Assembly: GCF_010183535.1 (NCBI RefSeq)
Contig: NC_071333.1
Span: 19,590,587 to 19,654,586 of the forward strand
Direction of reading: 5' to 3'
Length of the DNA stretch: 64,000 nucleotides
DNA from: Caenorhabditis remanei
Lineage: Eukaryota; Nematoda; Chromadorea; Rhabditida; Rhabditidae
Each line of letters opens with the position of its first letter. Positions within the stretch are counted from its first letter, which is position 1. A model generated the notes under the pieces. That model was not told where the DNA came from. It was given only the letters and a program-made list of their open reading frames with translations, and ran no database searches. The position numbers were made by a program, and so were the translations under genes. Positions 1-10,867 of the stretch are shown one piece after another.

Positions 1-613
1 AGATTTTATTATTAGTTATTAGACAGTGCCGCTTCGTCGATCCTTGCAAAAAATATCAAAAATACAGGAATACTTCCCTCGTTGTTCAATGCTCTATTAT
101 GAGCAAGCGTCGTGGATAAAATAAACAATTTCCAACTTACAGATTAATAATTTTGAAAAAGCAAGTAAAAATAATATTTGTGTGGAAACAAGGTGGAAGT
201 TGTGTTTTTAAACCATATGTTTTTCTAGAAAATCAGACAACTTGTTTCAGAAAGTTTTCCCCAAATAAGTTAATAAAGTTATTCAATGAAATTTATCTAT
301 TTTATTTTTTCACTAGTTTATTGCATCAAGTTTCCAATAAAAAAAAATAAAAAATAAAGGAATTCAAAGAAAAATGTAACGTTCAAACTATCTTCTCCTA
401 CAGCAATAATGTTTGCTTATAGCAATCGTCGTCTCCCCTTTTGATATGGGAGGCCACAATGTGTTTTCCTCATATCGCATTGCTAACGCCTAATTTTCAA
501 AGTTCTGGGTAAGATTTACGGTGGACTGATGTGAAATCCCTCATTTGTCTATTTCAAATGAATAAACTCACTGTTTTTATAACTAAGTGCAATTTTGCAA
601 CATTTGCAGGTGA
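1..613. other. Intergenic, no gene seen
   Basis: AT-rich sequence with short open frames that lack splice-consistent neighbours or recognisable protein signal. I see no RNA gene or complete repeat here. It lies downstream of the minus-strand coding piece ending at 614. Confidence 0.5.
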
Positions 614-834
614 TTATGGGAGAAAAACGATCGCAGTTTCTTTTGGGTCATCCTCCGTGAGATTCGCCAAACCACAGTAGAAATAGAAACCTGGAAATCA
701 CATTTTTGAGTATATCAAAGTGGTTCAAAACTCACATTCAGCTGGCATGTATTCCCAGCCTAACACGGTAACCATATCCTCCAAAAATTGTGCTTCTTTT
801 CTAAATAGTTCGAAACCCAGCGGCCAGAAAGTGA
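614..834 (-). CDS. Two 3' exons of an unrecognised gene (partial)
   Basis: Two minus-strand exons are visible: 834-736, entered from an acceptor reading ATCAG, and 690-614, ending in TAA. They join through a GTGAGT...TTTCCAG intron in consistent phase 1. The 58 or so residues read smoothly (for example GFELFRKEAQFLEDM then PAECFYFYCGLANLTED). No ATG exon was found upstream, so the gene is either truncated here or its earlier exons are too short to see. An internal ATG at about 760 could also serve as a start. I do not recognise the family; the EDDPKE stretch vaguely recalls a BIR repeat, but the zinc ligands are missing. Function unknown. Confidence 0.4.
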
Positions 835-1631
835 CTGATGCGAAAAATAGTAAAAACGATAGAGAGAGTGAATAAGCAACTGTATCACACATTTCAATTT
901 TAGTTCTTTACGAAAAAGAAATGATAGTGGAAAGCTCCGTAGAAAGAATGTAAATGTGTGACGAAAGAAAGAAAGTCAGAGAGAAAAGTTGGAGAGGGGA
1001 AAAGAAAGAGAGAAAAAAAGAGGGGAAGCTGGGCAGCTGTGGGGTAAAAGGAGTAGTGAGCCACATGTGAAAACAGAAGAAAAAAGGGGATTGGAGAAAA
1101 CGAAGGGGGGGGGGGAGACAAAAGAAGATAGATTTATGGCATGTCAACAATTTTCTCACTGTGGTCAAACAGATAGATTTTTCGATGTGGATAGTATTGC
1201 TACACTTAAAAACGGGGACATTCTTTTTCGGCATGTTGGAGAGAAGAAAAATGAATATAACGTTGAAACCTTTTGTTTTTTGAATTTCAGTTGTAAACTA
1301 TAATAGTCTGACAGATTTTTCGAAAATATTTTATAACTTGGAAATTATTCTTTAAAGACAAGTCTGCAATGTTTTTGATTTTAAAAAAGCAACTGAGCCG
1401 GCGGGCGATAACAAGCTACTAATTTTTGTGAAAACTACGCCAAGGTGCGCCAGCGAATAGCGGTTTCAATATAAACGTTTCAGATGCAGCACGAGTCAAA
1501 AAATTTTGTTTTCCCTTTTTCAGTGGAATATGAGAGAATTGTGGGGGATCTATAAAAATTGATAGCAACTGTGAAACATTTAGCAAACAGTGGAAGGACC
1601 ACTTCTCTGCGTCATTTCCGCACGATTCTCA
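835..1631. other. Intergenic, purine-rich, short G tract
   Basis: Holds an AG-rich stretch (about 960-1130) with a run of about 10 G near 1107-1116. Both strands have open frames over it, but these are low-complexity shadows. No gene seen. Confidence 0.5.
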
Positions 1632-1815
1632 TTTTTACACTATCTCTTGTTTTCTTTGGGTGCGGTCACTCCTATTAAGTGAATGGTGTTACTGTTTTAT
1701 AACTTGCGTGTCCGTAGCGCATCTTTAACGCATCCCTGAAAACTGTTTTTTTCAAACCCCCCCCCCCACGATATTATACTTTTTGAAATCGGGAAGATTA
1801 GGAGATTACGAATAT
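1632..1815 (+). repeat. Dispersed repeat, plus-oriented copy
   Basis: Shares blocks with the reverse complement of 3298-3475: an ACACTATCTCT block, an AGCGCATC-CCTGA block, and a GATATTATACTTTTTGAAA block followed by GGAGATTAC. A C tract lies at about 1758-1768. Diverged copies suggest an old repeat. The two copies face each other across the small gene at 2643-2985. Confidence 0.6.
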
Positions 1816-2106
1816 GTTATTTTCATAGCATGAACATTTAAAATTTACAAAGTGTATTTCATGAAATGGAGCGATCTCAAAGTATTGACGTTTTTTTCCA
1901 GAAAAAGGGGCCAAGCGCCTCTCTCTCGTGGATACGCTGCTCCCCAAATGTTTTTCTCATCAAAAGTCTATTTGAGGAAGTTTTTGGGTGAATCGAACAC
2001 CTCTTTGAGCGCGAGCCAAAGTAGCAAAAAAAAAGCTGCTTACACGAGATTTAGAGTTAGTGTGATTTGGAGTTAGGGTGGGTGTGGAATCAAAAAATTT
2101 CAGAAC

Positions 2107-2555
2107 TCAACCAAATTTATTGATGTAAAATGATGTATTTATTTGTGTGGTGTGGTGTGGTCTGAGGTCAAACACTGAGGACGACATCGCTCCGCCGGTT
2201 GTCACCGTTGTGATGTATGCCAGCCGAATCTGAAAATAACATCAGCATTTTTGACATCTTTAACAAAAATAATTACCGGCTCGACTGGCATGTTTTCTTG
2301 TGGTGGTAGCTGCCTTGTTGGTGATAGTGGTGGTGGTGGCAGAGTGATGTCCTTCAACTTCACGTCCTGGAATAAAAATTTTCTGATATTTTTTCAAAAA
2401 ATTCAAATATACCTTGAGGATGAGTTGGTGGTGGTGGGAATTGTCCAATTGGTGCCGTAGCTGGAGGGAGGCGATGGGGTGCCTTGAGTGCTATAATTAG
2501 AATTATTTGGTTACTGCAAAAAAATCTATAAATTTACCTGTCTCAGCTTTCTCAT
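2107..2555 (-). other. Set of splice-bordered blocks, coding status unclear
   Basis: Minus-strand blocks at about 2555-2538, 2490-2413, 2366-2277 and from 2229 onward are separated by three introns with good GT...AG borders. Two different frames stay open across the last three blocks. One gives a proline-rich protein (ITLPPPPLSPTRQLPPQ) ending near 2107. The other ends earlier, before an AATAAA. Neither joins simply to the upstream gene, which stops at TAA 2643. They may be 3' UTR introns, a separate short gene, or a gene broken by the TAA. Confidence 0.3.
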
Positions 2556-2642
2556 GTGCGCCGCCGCCGGACACGCTTCCTCAGTCCCGTGGAAAGCGTT
2601 TTTGTGTTGGAAAACGTTTCCCCCAGTGGTGTCGTGGACAAT

Positions 2643-2985
2643 TTACCAAAACTTTCCTGGATCAAGAGTGATCTCAGTGTTGAGACTATCAGCTTTTTGT
2701 GCGAACTGAAAATAAATTTTTATAATGTTTCAATAGTGAAATACTCACCAATGCATTGATTAATAGTTTGGCAACTGCTCTCATCTCAGCATTTCCTTCG
2801 GAAAGACTTTCAATCAACTCAAAGTTCTCTTTCTCCATGTATTCCTTACAGAATTCCAACTTTTCCTCATTGGTGACAGCATCAGAAGGCCATCCACTAC
2901 TAAACTGAGAATTTTTCGAAAGTACGAGAATAAAATTGTCAGAAAAACTTACGATTTTTGCTTTCATCATTGTGTCATTATACAA
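2643..2985 (-). CDS. Small acidic protein, unknown, three exons
   Basis: Exon 1 begins at the ATG at 2985 (a second ATG-ATG lies at 2970). It is spliced by GTAAG...TTCTCAG, then GTGAGT...TTTTCAG, to a TAA at 2643. The protein is about 80 residues. It is Glu-rich and helical (KLEFCKEYMEKENFELIESL), with no signal peptide or known domain. Splice phase is consistent at both introns (phase 0). The same reading frame continues open after the stop codon for a further 85 bases or so, so the TAA may be a recent truncation of a longer protein. Downstream splice-bordered blocks are listed separately. Function unknown. Confidence 0.5.
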
Positions 2986-3297
2986 AGTTAAAGGGCACGT
3001 AGAAATAAAACTAGAATTCCAGAAAAAGCATTAAAACCAAATAAAGTGCGACAACTATTCCGGTAAGTCGCCTTAAAGACAGTATGAGGAAAAATTGAAA
3101 AATCTACCACTAAAGCGAGGCATTCAAAAGAAAAGTTTTAACCTTTCATCTAACCGACAGATGATTAACGAAGGAGAATGTGTAAGAAATTGTTTCTTTG
3201 TCTGTTGAAAAACGGTATTTGAAAAATTCAAAGTTGTTCCTTTCATAAATTGAAACATACTTCGCACATTAGGAAGAGCCCTGCAATAAAACTAGCA

Positions 3298-3475
3298 TTT
3301 TTGTAATCTCCTGATCTTCCAAGTTTCAAAAAGTATAATATCATGGGAGTTTGAGAAAAATAATTGTCAGGGATGCGCTAAGGATACGCAAGTGATAAAA
3401 CAAAAACAAAATTTAAATGATAGTCACGACCACCTACCAATAAAACGAGAGATAGTGTGAAAATGTTAGTGCGCA
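3298..3475 (-). repeat. Dispersed repeat, inverted copy
   Basis: Reverse-complement partner of 1632-1815, sharing the same conserved blocks in the same order. Diverged by many substitutions and small gaps. Confidence 0.6.
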
Positions 3476-4330
3476 CAGAGATCACAAAATATCTGGAAGT
3501 TTCTCCATTCAATAGAGACATATCAGTTTAAAATAGTGTGGTTTTCAATAGTTTTACATTGATAAAGAATAACACAGACCGGAAGGAACAAAAAAATATG
3601 GTCAACTACAAAAATTCAGAATTTGGCATGACCCAAATATCTTTCAAACATTTAAATTTTAGATCAATTTGTAAAACAGAGACGTATTCTGAGGAATGTT
3701 AATTTTGATTAAATTTGGAGGAATACAACTTTTCGGTTATATATAAATTTTGAAAATTTTGGAATCTTTATCGAACTGAACTACTTTTACTGTCAACACC
3801 TCATAATCCTCCTTCACTCACATCCCATTCAATCGGTTCATGACAGTTTTTGCTGAGCGTTGAACGACGACAACAGTTTGAAAAATTTTGAAGAACAGCC
3901 AGACGGTTGGATTCAAAAATTTGTTATGCTTTTTTATTTTGAACTTACTTCTCAATAAGTATATAATCTTATCAATCTTCTCTACTTGCTATAATCTTGT
4001 ACTAGTCTCACGTCATAAAAAGAAACCAAAAACTAAAACGTGCTACGAACGACTCTCTATTGAATACTGATAAGGCTCAATAACATTTCAAATTCGACAA
4101 CGTCACAATCAATCAATTTTTTATAGACTCGTTGCAATAATTCTTCGAATTGGAATCTGTAGAGATAAAAAATTTTCTTCTGTTTCATTTGTTCGCGCGA
4201 ATCACGTACTCAAAAGTCACTTTTCGTGAATGAATCATATTTACACAATTTTTCTAAATTGTCATCTGTTCACTAATTGTCTTTTTGCATACGTCTCATT
4301 TACAGATAACCAGGAGTTCACAACCAAATA
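3476..4330. other. Intergenic / upstream of coiled-coil gene
   Basis: No gene seen. A fragment at about 3530-3625 (AAAAAATATGGTCAACTACA) resembles the interior of the CAGTAC-ended MITE family but has no ends. The final 200 bases would carry the promoter or trans-splice site of the gene starting at 4331; a CTCATTTACAG acceptor-like site ends at 4305. Confidence 0.4.
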
Positions 4331-5686
4331 ATGAATCAACCAAAGAAGTGAGTCTGAATTCCTTTTTGGAATTCTCAATACGTGTTTAGTCGACGTAGCA
4401 CAGAACAAATTCAATATGGTGAAATACCCGATCTTGCAGGTCTCCGCTCGATCTGAATAAGGAAAATGCCGATTTGAGAAATCAATTGATGCAAATTAGC
4501 AAGCACAGAGACAGGTAAACTGAATTTTAATTCACAGTTTTTCGATGTGTCTTTTTTTCAGCTTGAACAAGGAAAAAGCCCTGCTACAAACAAAAAATGA
4601 GGCTCTTCAAAAAGAAAACGATGCTTTGGGAAGCTCCTTGCAGAAATTAAAGCAAAGCTCCACAGCGTGAGTAATAATTTTGCTTTCTTCAGTTTTTCAA
4701 TTGTATTTTAATTGCAGGCTAAAGGAGAACAACATCCAGTTGAAAAAGGAGCTCCAGATATCGCAGAATAAAGAGTACGAAAATAGAGTTTGATCAATTA
4801 TTTTATTTGAAGAGATTTCTTGCAGATTGATTTCGGATGATTCAATTTTACAAAATCAACTACAAGAAATTATGAAAATAAGGTTTTTCATTTTTCCCTA
4901 TTCAGAAAATTTTGATAACGGAAGCTTTCCAGAAATCAATTAGATGCAGAAAACAGTTCTCTTAAAAGTGAGCTGGATAAAACCAAGTCTAATCTGGACA
5001 CTATGAAACAGAAGTATGGCGAGAAATGTGATGAAGTATATTCTTTTCACAAAAAGCTCACTCTTGTCACATCTGAGCTGGATGGCTTCAAAATCTCCGA
5101 AGTCAACTATTCAAAGAATAAGCAAACAGTGAACACTGATGATAAAAAGTGGGAAGTTCGATATGGTCAATTGAGTGAAAAAGTTACTGATTTTACTCAA
5201 GAAGTCTTTAAAAGAGAAAAGGATCTGTAAGTGTTCAATGTGAAATTTAATTTCATGTTTTTATCCATTATTTTCAGACCTGTACTGGGTAGAAATAATG
5301 CCGAAGAGATCGAAATGCAGGCATTTAATAATTTCGTCATTTTGAATTCTCTGAAACTAGAAAAATTTGTGTCAGATATACCGAGTTCTCACGGAAGTAC
5401 AGTGAGCAGTGCAAACAACAGTGTGGAACTGTCTGCATCACCTCCAGAAACAAAAAATGAAGAAACAGTGTGCAAAATGTGTCACAGGAAACAATTTTTT
5501 GTAACTTGTAAGAACGTCAGGTGTAAGAGTATATTCCATGAAGAGGTGAGAATTATAATTTCGATAATTTGTAATAAAAATACATTTCAGTGCATACGTG
5601 TGTTTTTCAATACAAAAACAAGATGTCCTTGCTGCGATGAAGGTACTTTTGACTTTCCAGCATTTCAGAGTCGTGACCGGTATTAA
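4331..5686 (+). CDS. Coiled-coil protein with C-terminal RING-like zinc finger
   Basis: Eight exons: 4331-4347, 4440-4514, 4562-4666, 4718-4774, 4826-4882, 4933-5226, 5278-5545 and 5591-5686, giving 322 residues. Residues about 1-190 are a heptad-rich coiled coil (Leu/Lys/Glu/Gln). A Ser-rich linker follows. The last 60 residues hold CKMC, TCKN, RCKS, FHEEC and CPCC. That is a C-x2-C ... C ... C-x-x-x-x-H-x2-C ... C-x2-C spacing typical of RING/RING-H2 folds, made whole by splicing at 5545/5591. RING proteins usually act as E3 ubiquitin ligases; that role is inference here. An AATAAA lies at 5743. The coiled-coil part resembles the gene at 20248-21138, which has no RING. Confidence 0.75.
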
Positions 5687-5742
5687 CACAACATCATTAA
5701 TTGTGGTTCTGTCTTTTTTTTCAATTGTAAGAATATATTTCA

Positions 5743-5748
5743 AATAAA
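5743..5748 (+). terminator. Poly(A) signal AATAAA of the RING-like gene
   Basis: Canonical AATAAA 57 bases after the stop codon at 5686, followed by TTTATGCTG. Confidence 0.5.
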
Positions 5749-5809
5749 GTTTATGCTGATTAGTGAAATTTCGAGTTAGTCATGCAGATAACGCGGTCTC
5801 TGTAAGAAT

Positions 5810-5866
5810 CGAGCAACGTGTGCCCTATCGAGCAACGTGTGCCCTATCGAGCAACGTGTGCCCTAT
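5810..5866. repeat. 19-bp tandem repeat, three copies
   Basis: Unit CGAGCAACGTGTGCCCTAT occurs three times head to tail with no differences seen, just past the poly(A) signal of the RING-like gene. Confidence 0.8.
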
Positions 5867-6884
5867 ACAGGCATTCATTTTTTACTTTTTACACATTATA
5901 GTACATATTGTATAAAATTCTTAACTCATTCTAGCTCACAGGCTCTAGGACCCAACCTACTGCGAGTCTTACAGAGAATAGGTTATATACTAAAAATCAT
6001 AAACATACTCCGACAATTCGTGTCTAATTTCAGAGATGGATGACTCGAAATTCTTTTCAGTCAACACAGCTCGGAAAATAGACACAAAAATGGAATTCAA
6101 CTCACCGATCACATTTTGTTACTGTAGGACAGAGGGAGACCATGATATGACGTTGAAAATAAAAAGTGACTGAAAAGTGATCATAAGAGAGACTATATAG
6201 TGGAGAAGGCCGAGCCAATAAAAATCACTCAGTCCCCCCTTGCGCAGTCGTAGGTAGTAGAAGAAAAGCAATTAATTTTGTCATGTGGTGTAGTCTCCTA
6301 GATGCTATCATCTATCTTCCATCATGCCACTTTTTGGAGAAGAAAGATACTGGGAGAAATAGAGAAGAATTGTGTAGAAGACGCGTAGGAGTGTTACACC
6401 GTCCAGTTTCCCCAGTGTAGATAACGAATGGGTTGATGTTTTACACTCGCTGTATGAAGAGAGACACAGTCGATTGAGTTAAAGGCGCACGTCGTTTCTC
6501 GGCTGGGTCGCATGAAAAAGCGTCGTTTGATGCATTGTTTACTGCTGTTTGAGGCGCATAAATAGTCAGTTTTCGACTGTTTCAAGTGTGTTCTCCTCTC
6601 ATTTCTTCAACTTCGCCCACTATCATCTACCTATTTTTACTGCGACTTTCTGAAAATGGTCTCTGATGGTAACCATCCTATTTGTAAGTCTACATTCAGA
6701 ACCACTAGCTTACTTGGGACACTCAATTTGAGTAGGAAAAACTTCAGTCTGTGATACTGTGGTAGCAATCGGTACAGTAGTCTTGCAACCCAATGTCACG
6801 GACTGAAGTTGAAAACTCGAATAGGATCGTGAAACCAGTAATGCTAGAGAGTACTCAATACCACGGGCCTGAAAAAAATTGTTG
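5867..6884. other. Intergenic, no gene seen
   Basis: Short open frames only, without splice-consistent exons. No RNA gene or transposon ends recognised. Confidence 0.4.
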
Positions 6885-7105
6885 GCGGAATTCGGGCCCG
6901 GTCCGAAAGCCCGGCTGCTTGGCGCCAAATTTCAAAATTCAAAATTTTCAATTTTTTTGAATTTGTTTCGCAGAAAATGTCGAATTTTCGACTATCATTC
7001 AGAATTAGTAACAATTCTGAAAAATCTAAAAAATATTTACAAAAAATTGAAAAAAAAAGGTTTATTTTTTGAACTCGGGCCTTCGGAACGGGCGGGCTTT
7101 GACAA
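6885..7105. repeat. Foldback repeat with GC-rich ends
   Basis: Begins CGGGCCCGGTCCGAAAGCCCG and ends with CGGGCCTTCGGAACGGGCGGGC, enclosing an AT-rich core. Similar GC-rich-ended units with a TTGGCGCCAAA-like motif occur at 45645-45870 and, in part, at 44520-44885 and 61445-61560. Confidence 0.5.
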
Positions 7106-7617
7106 GTATAAACTAAAACAAGTTATAAGAAACCATGTGAGTGATTTCGTATCTATTAAGTAAATTCCGAATACTTTAGACTCAAAAATTGGCTACACGA
7201 CAAAATAAGATAATAATGTTGATAACAGAAGGAGACTTTGTTCTTTGTTCACAGTTCGCATTTTTAAAATCCGAATAAAATCAGTTCTACTGATAAGACA
7301 TAAAAATTTTTGGAATCCTCTGTACTCTTCAAGTACAAGACGGAAAGATGACAGCAACGGTCACAAGGCCTGATTGCTTTCAATCAAGAAGCACTTTATC
7401 TCCGAATTGACGTTATCATCGTTTCCAAAACAAAAGATTGAGTATGATATACATAAATGTCAGACACCACTGTTCTTGGCGCGGTGAGCCTGTTTTCTGG
7501 TGAAATCTGATATTAATCACCCTTCTTTCCTGGTGATTTACAAACGCAATCAACATAAATCTCGATGTTCATTTTTGTTAAATGAATAGAAAGAGTGCAT
7601 GCGAGACAGGTATTTCT
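7106..7617. other. Intergenic, no gene seen
   Basis: No supported exon or complete repeat. Confidence 0.35.
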
Positions 7618-8400
7618 TTATGTTATCTGGCGAGTTTGAAATTCTTCGGCTACCGAAAAAAGGGCCAATATTTGAATGTTATTTGTGCATTTTCTCAACA
7701 TTGAGTTGAAGGTGGATGCACACTTTTTCCACTCATCTCCTTCTCCAGTGACAATCGAGTTGTCATCTGAAAAATTTCTATCGAAAAATGTTAGAAAAAT
7801 CATTAAAATCAACTTACATATAAATAATATCAATAGTGTGTCCTTTCAGAATCAATATGTCGGTAGCGATGCTGCATTTAGACTGAGATTGAATTCCAAC
7901 CCAGGAAAACGAGCATATTTGTTATTCATAATAGTTTCATCCACCAATACATAAGTGTACTTCCATCCATTGGTCTTGGACCAGGTTCAGATCGATTTTC
8001 TCATTTTTCTGGATAACTGGAGAACGCTTCTGTGTTGGTCAAGGTACTCTTTTCTAGAAAAGATCGGTCTAAAATCTTCTGATTCTTGTCGAGTCATAGG
8101 AGTTTGAAGCTGGCTGAGATTGAATTGACGTGATAGTTTCAAGCTAAATGTTATTTTTAGTCAAAATGTGAATTTTTCATGAGATTGAGAAAATCGTGCG
8201 CTTACATAGAAGTGAGATTATATGAAATATCCTGATCGGCGTAATTCTAAACCTAAAGTTCATACTACGAAGTCCTTCTAGCCAGCTTGTTTTTGAATTC
8301 TTGTACATCGAAACATCACAAGCCCTGATTTCATAAACATTGACGACTGGAAACTTCTCTTTTTGTAAAATCGGACAAACTGGCGGTTCTAATGAACTCA
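7618..8400 (-). pseudogene. Decayed minus-strand coding remnants, family unknown
   Basis: Several minus-strand stretches look protein-coding. 8360-8250 reads NVYEIRACDVSMYKNSK. 8130-7860 reads SRKEYLDQHRSVLQLSRK, then an in-frame TGA, then NGWKYTYVLVDETIMN. 7766-7618 reads EGDEWKKCASTFNSMLRKC and ends in TAA. Borders such as TTTTTCAG at 7767 look like real splice sites. In-frame stops at about 8010 and 7850 interrupt what would be one protein. This looks like a dead or badly eroded gene. I do not recognise the family. Confidence 0.35.
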
Positions 8401-8649
8401 CCTCATCATATTGCTACCGGTTTGTACAAGTAAACCTCTCACTCTCACTCTTACATGCTCGTTTGAAAACACCTTTTGCTATGAAACGAACTGATGCCAG
8501 ATTGCGCCTATTTTCTCCAATTTCAACAACAAATGTTGAATATATTCAGAACGTTGACTACTTCGAGTATCGAACGGGTGGCAATGTTAGATTTACTCAC
8601 GATTTGAGTAACAGAACCACCACGTGAGATGCCCATTGCAGTTCTCTAC

Positions 8650-9246
8650 GTTTGAATACCGGAATTATAGGCACAGTGGTTTCCGTCATTGCAAAATAGA
8701 ATTGGCACCTCGAGATTATTTCTGTGACTGCTATCCTTAAATCTGAAAGATTGAAAGAGAAAAACTCACTTTTTTGGAATAAACCCAATGAAACGCGCCG
8801 GAATATCAGTTTTGCACTAAATTAGTGAAAATTTTGATACGTCTATCAGAAGACAGACTTCTAGTAAAGTATCTTAGCATTTTTTATAAACAAAAACACG
8901 AATTACATCGAAAAAAACGTGAAAAATAGCGTTTATTCTGCAGAAACCAACGAAAACCTCTTTCCCGCGACGAGACCCGTGCCGCTCATTTCTGTGTGCG
9001 CCTTTAACTCTCATTTCACTGCGTCTCTATCTGTCTTCTTCCATCGACAAGCGACAGCGGCCCCTACGGGTGGAGGGACGAGACGATGAGAGAAAATCTC
9101 TCGATTCTGTGTGCACTCTATCTTTCCTCCAAAGACAAAAACGACGATAGCGTTCAACACACAACGTAGTCAAGAATTGCATTGCCCAAGATGAATGGTG
9201 TTGGTAGAATGTACGCGATGGCAACTGTCGTCGTTCTATTTGCACT
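8650..9246. other. Intergenic, no gene seen
   Basis: Contains a GCGACGAGACCCGTGCCG motif at about 8968, similar to GAGACCC-type motifs dispersed in Caenorhabditis noncoding DNA. No supported exon. Confidence 0.35.
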
Positions 9247-9480
9247 GATGATGTCACTCTCCCTTTCTTCATCTCTCCAATAATCCAAATTACGGATATT
9301 TAGGTACTTATAATACAACACATTTATTCATGGCAGTCCAAATAAAAAAAAAGTGTATGGAAATTAGAAAAGAAGTTTGACCATAGAAGCCAGACAGAAA
9401 CATAAAAAGTGAACTACTGGAACGAGGGGATCAAGAATTTACATAAAAGATTAGAGAGATCAAACAGGAAATCCGTTAAA
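9247..9480. repeat. Segmental direct repeat, copy 1
   Basis: Matches 12951-13205 in the same orientation over about 230 bases, with shared blocks such as TTTAGGTACTTATAA, the start of a GAAGTTYGACCA block and ATCAAACAGGAAAT. It lies just past the 3' end of the F-box gene; copy 2 lies just past the 3' end of the next minus-strand gene. Confidence 0.65.
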
Positions 9481-10045
9481 TAAAAATTGTGAAACACACT
9501 TGGAAGGCCGACTTGTTTTTAGTGAAACGCGATAAAACAGACCCAAAGAAGATTTACGGAATTTCTGGTCGCAATCACTGCAGATGTCCCGTCTTTTTGT
9601 CTGATTCGCACCATATTACTACCGAAAGTGCGGAACGGGAATGAGCCTTTATCAGAGATTTCTTGTTTCTCTTCTTCTGCCACATCAACATAATGAATTC
9701 CTTTTAGAAGCACTTCTCTGCTCTTGGAATCATTGATTTTAAGACACATGTATTGTAGTCTTGGATTAGACCCTCGGATCCAGTGCTTGAGAAATTGGTT
9801 GAATTGTTTGTATGTTGTCGGACGATCGAATTGCACTATTTCACTGTTAACCAATAACATATCATCCAACGAAAAGGTGTCATAAAATATGATCATTTTG
9901 AAGTTTCGAATGAAGACTTCTTGAATCTGACAAAAATCTTCAAATGGATAATAATAATAATTTATTACGTCCGCAAGGGTACGTGATTGATACCAATATG
10001 CATGAGTTCAATTTGTCCGTGTTCCAGTTTCTTGTATACGTAGCA

Positions 10046-10513
10046 CTAATTCAACTTTTTCTTTTTCTTATTTCTTGGAACAAATGCTTCTTCGAGGATG
10101 ATTGGAGATAAATTAGCATCTTCGTAACTCTTAAACTTGATCCCCAACAGTTCAAGAGCTACTGTTTGACAGTGAAATATCATAACGAACTCTCGGAAAA
10201 TTATCCATGTCCTGCGTCTATGTCTCTTAGTTTTCTTCTTCCGAATTTTTCGTTGTTGTTTGTGTTGTTTCAGCTTCTGCTTTCTTTTCTGTTCTACCTT
10301 TGCCCGTTTTTCAACCCATTCTTGTTTCTGCTCACTCACATTATCCTTGACCCCTCTTAGTTCAGCTATTATCATCCGATCGAGTTGTAGGACTTGTTCG
10401 CGAAATCGGGGGTTTTCACGAAACGCCTTTTCCATAGCTTCCACCATTCCTTCTGCGATACGTCTAGCGGTGTCATCGACCAACTTTTCTATATTCCAAT
10501 CATCCAGTCCCAT
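10046..10513 (-). CDS. Hypothetical Lys/Arg-rich coiled-coil ORF
   Basis: Single open frame of 155 residues from ATG 10513. The N-terminal half is helical and amphipathic (AEGMVEAMEKAF). It is followed by a strongly basic run (about residues 65-100, rich in Lys, Arg and Gln) and a C-terminal segment ending in a lysine run. No known domain. It sits between two parts of the F-box gene on the same strand. It may be an independent gene, an inserted fragment, or the contents of an intron; no transposon ends were found around it. Confidence 0.35.
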   Translation of the reverse strand: MGLDDWNIEKLVDDTARRIAEGMVEAMEKAFRENPRFREQVLQLDRMIIAELRGVKDNVSEQKQEWVEKRAKVEQKRKQKLKQHKQQRKIRKKKTKRHRRRTWIIFREFVMIFHCQTVALELLGIKFKSYEDANLSPIILEEAFVPRNKKKKKLN

Positions 10514-10570
10514 TTCGTTGCCCGTTTGATTCCTTACGTTTTGCTAACAAATGCTCGAACAACCTCCCAT

Positions 10571-10627
10571 GAATGAAAACGAAACGGGGAATGAAAACGA
10601 AACGGGGAATGAAAACGAAACGGGGAA
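10571..10627. repeat. 18-bp tandem repeat, three copies
   Basis: Unit GAATGAAAACGAAACGGG repeated three times, followed by a partial fourth. It lies between the two downstream parts of the F-box gene. Confidence 0.8.
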
Positions 10628-10867
10628 TGAATCAGTTACACAGAATCAGTTTCTCAAAAACTTTGAAACTTTGCAGAATTTCTTTAGTCCGAATATCAGC
10701 GATGTCTCGATCTATATAAAGCCAGTTAACGTTTCTTATCGCATTCATCAACGATTCCATGTCAAATCGCTCACTTCCTGGCACGAAATCTACATCTAGT
10801 GTTGTTCTATACCAGAATACTGTCCGGATGTGATTTAACCAATCGCTGAAGTTGAATCGAGCAGATA

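Noticed and set aside
614..834. Possible BIR (inhibitor-of-apoptosis) repeat
   Set aside because: Only the EDDP-like segment matches; the Cys/Cys/His/Cys zinc ligands are absent.
989..1303. 104-codon plus-strand open frame and overlapping minus-strand frames
   Set aside because: Purine-rich low-complexity sequence open on both strands; no splice or domain support.
5810..5866. CRISPR-like short repeats
   Set aside because: Three head-to-tail copies without spacers in a nematode genome: a simple minisatellite.
10551..10799. Plus-strand frame with NENETG repeats
   Set aside because: It is the opposite strand of the F-box coding region and of an 18-bp tandem repeat.
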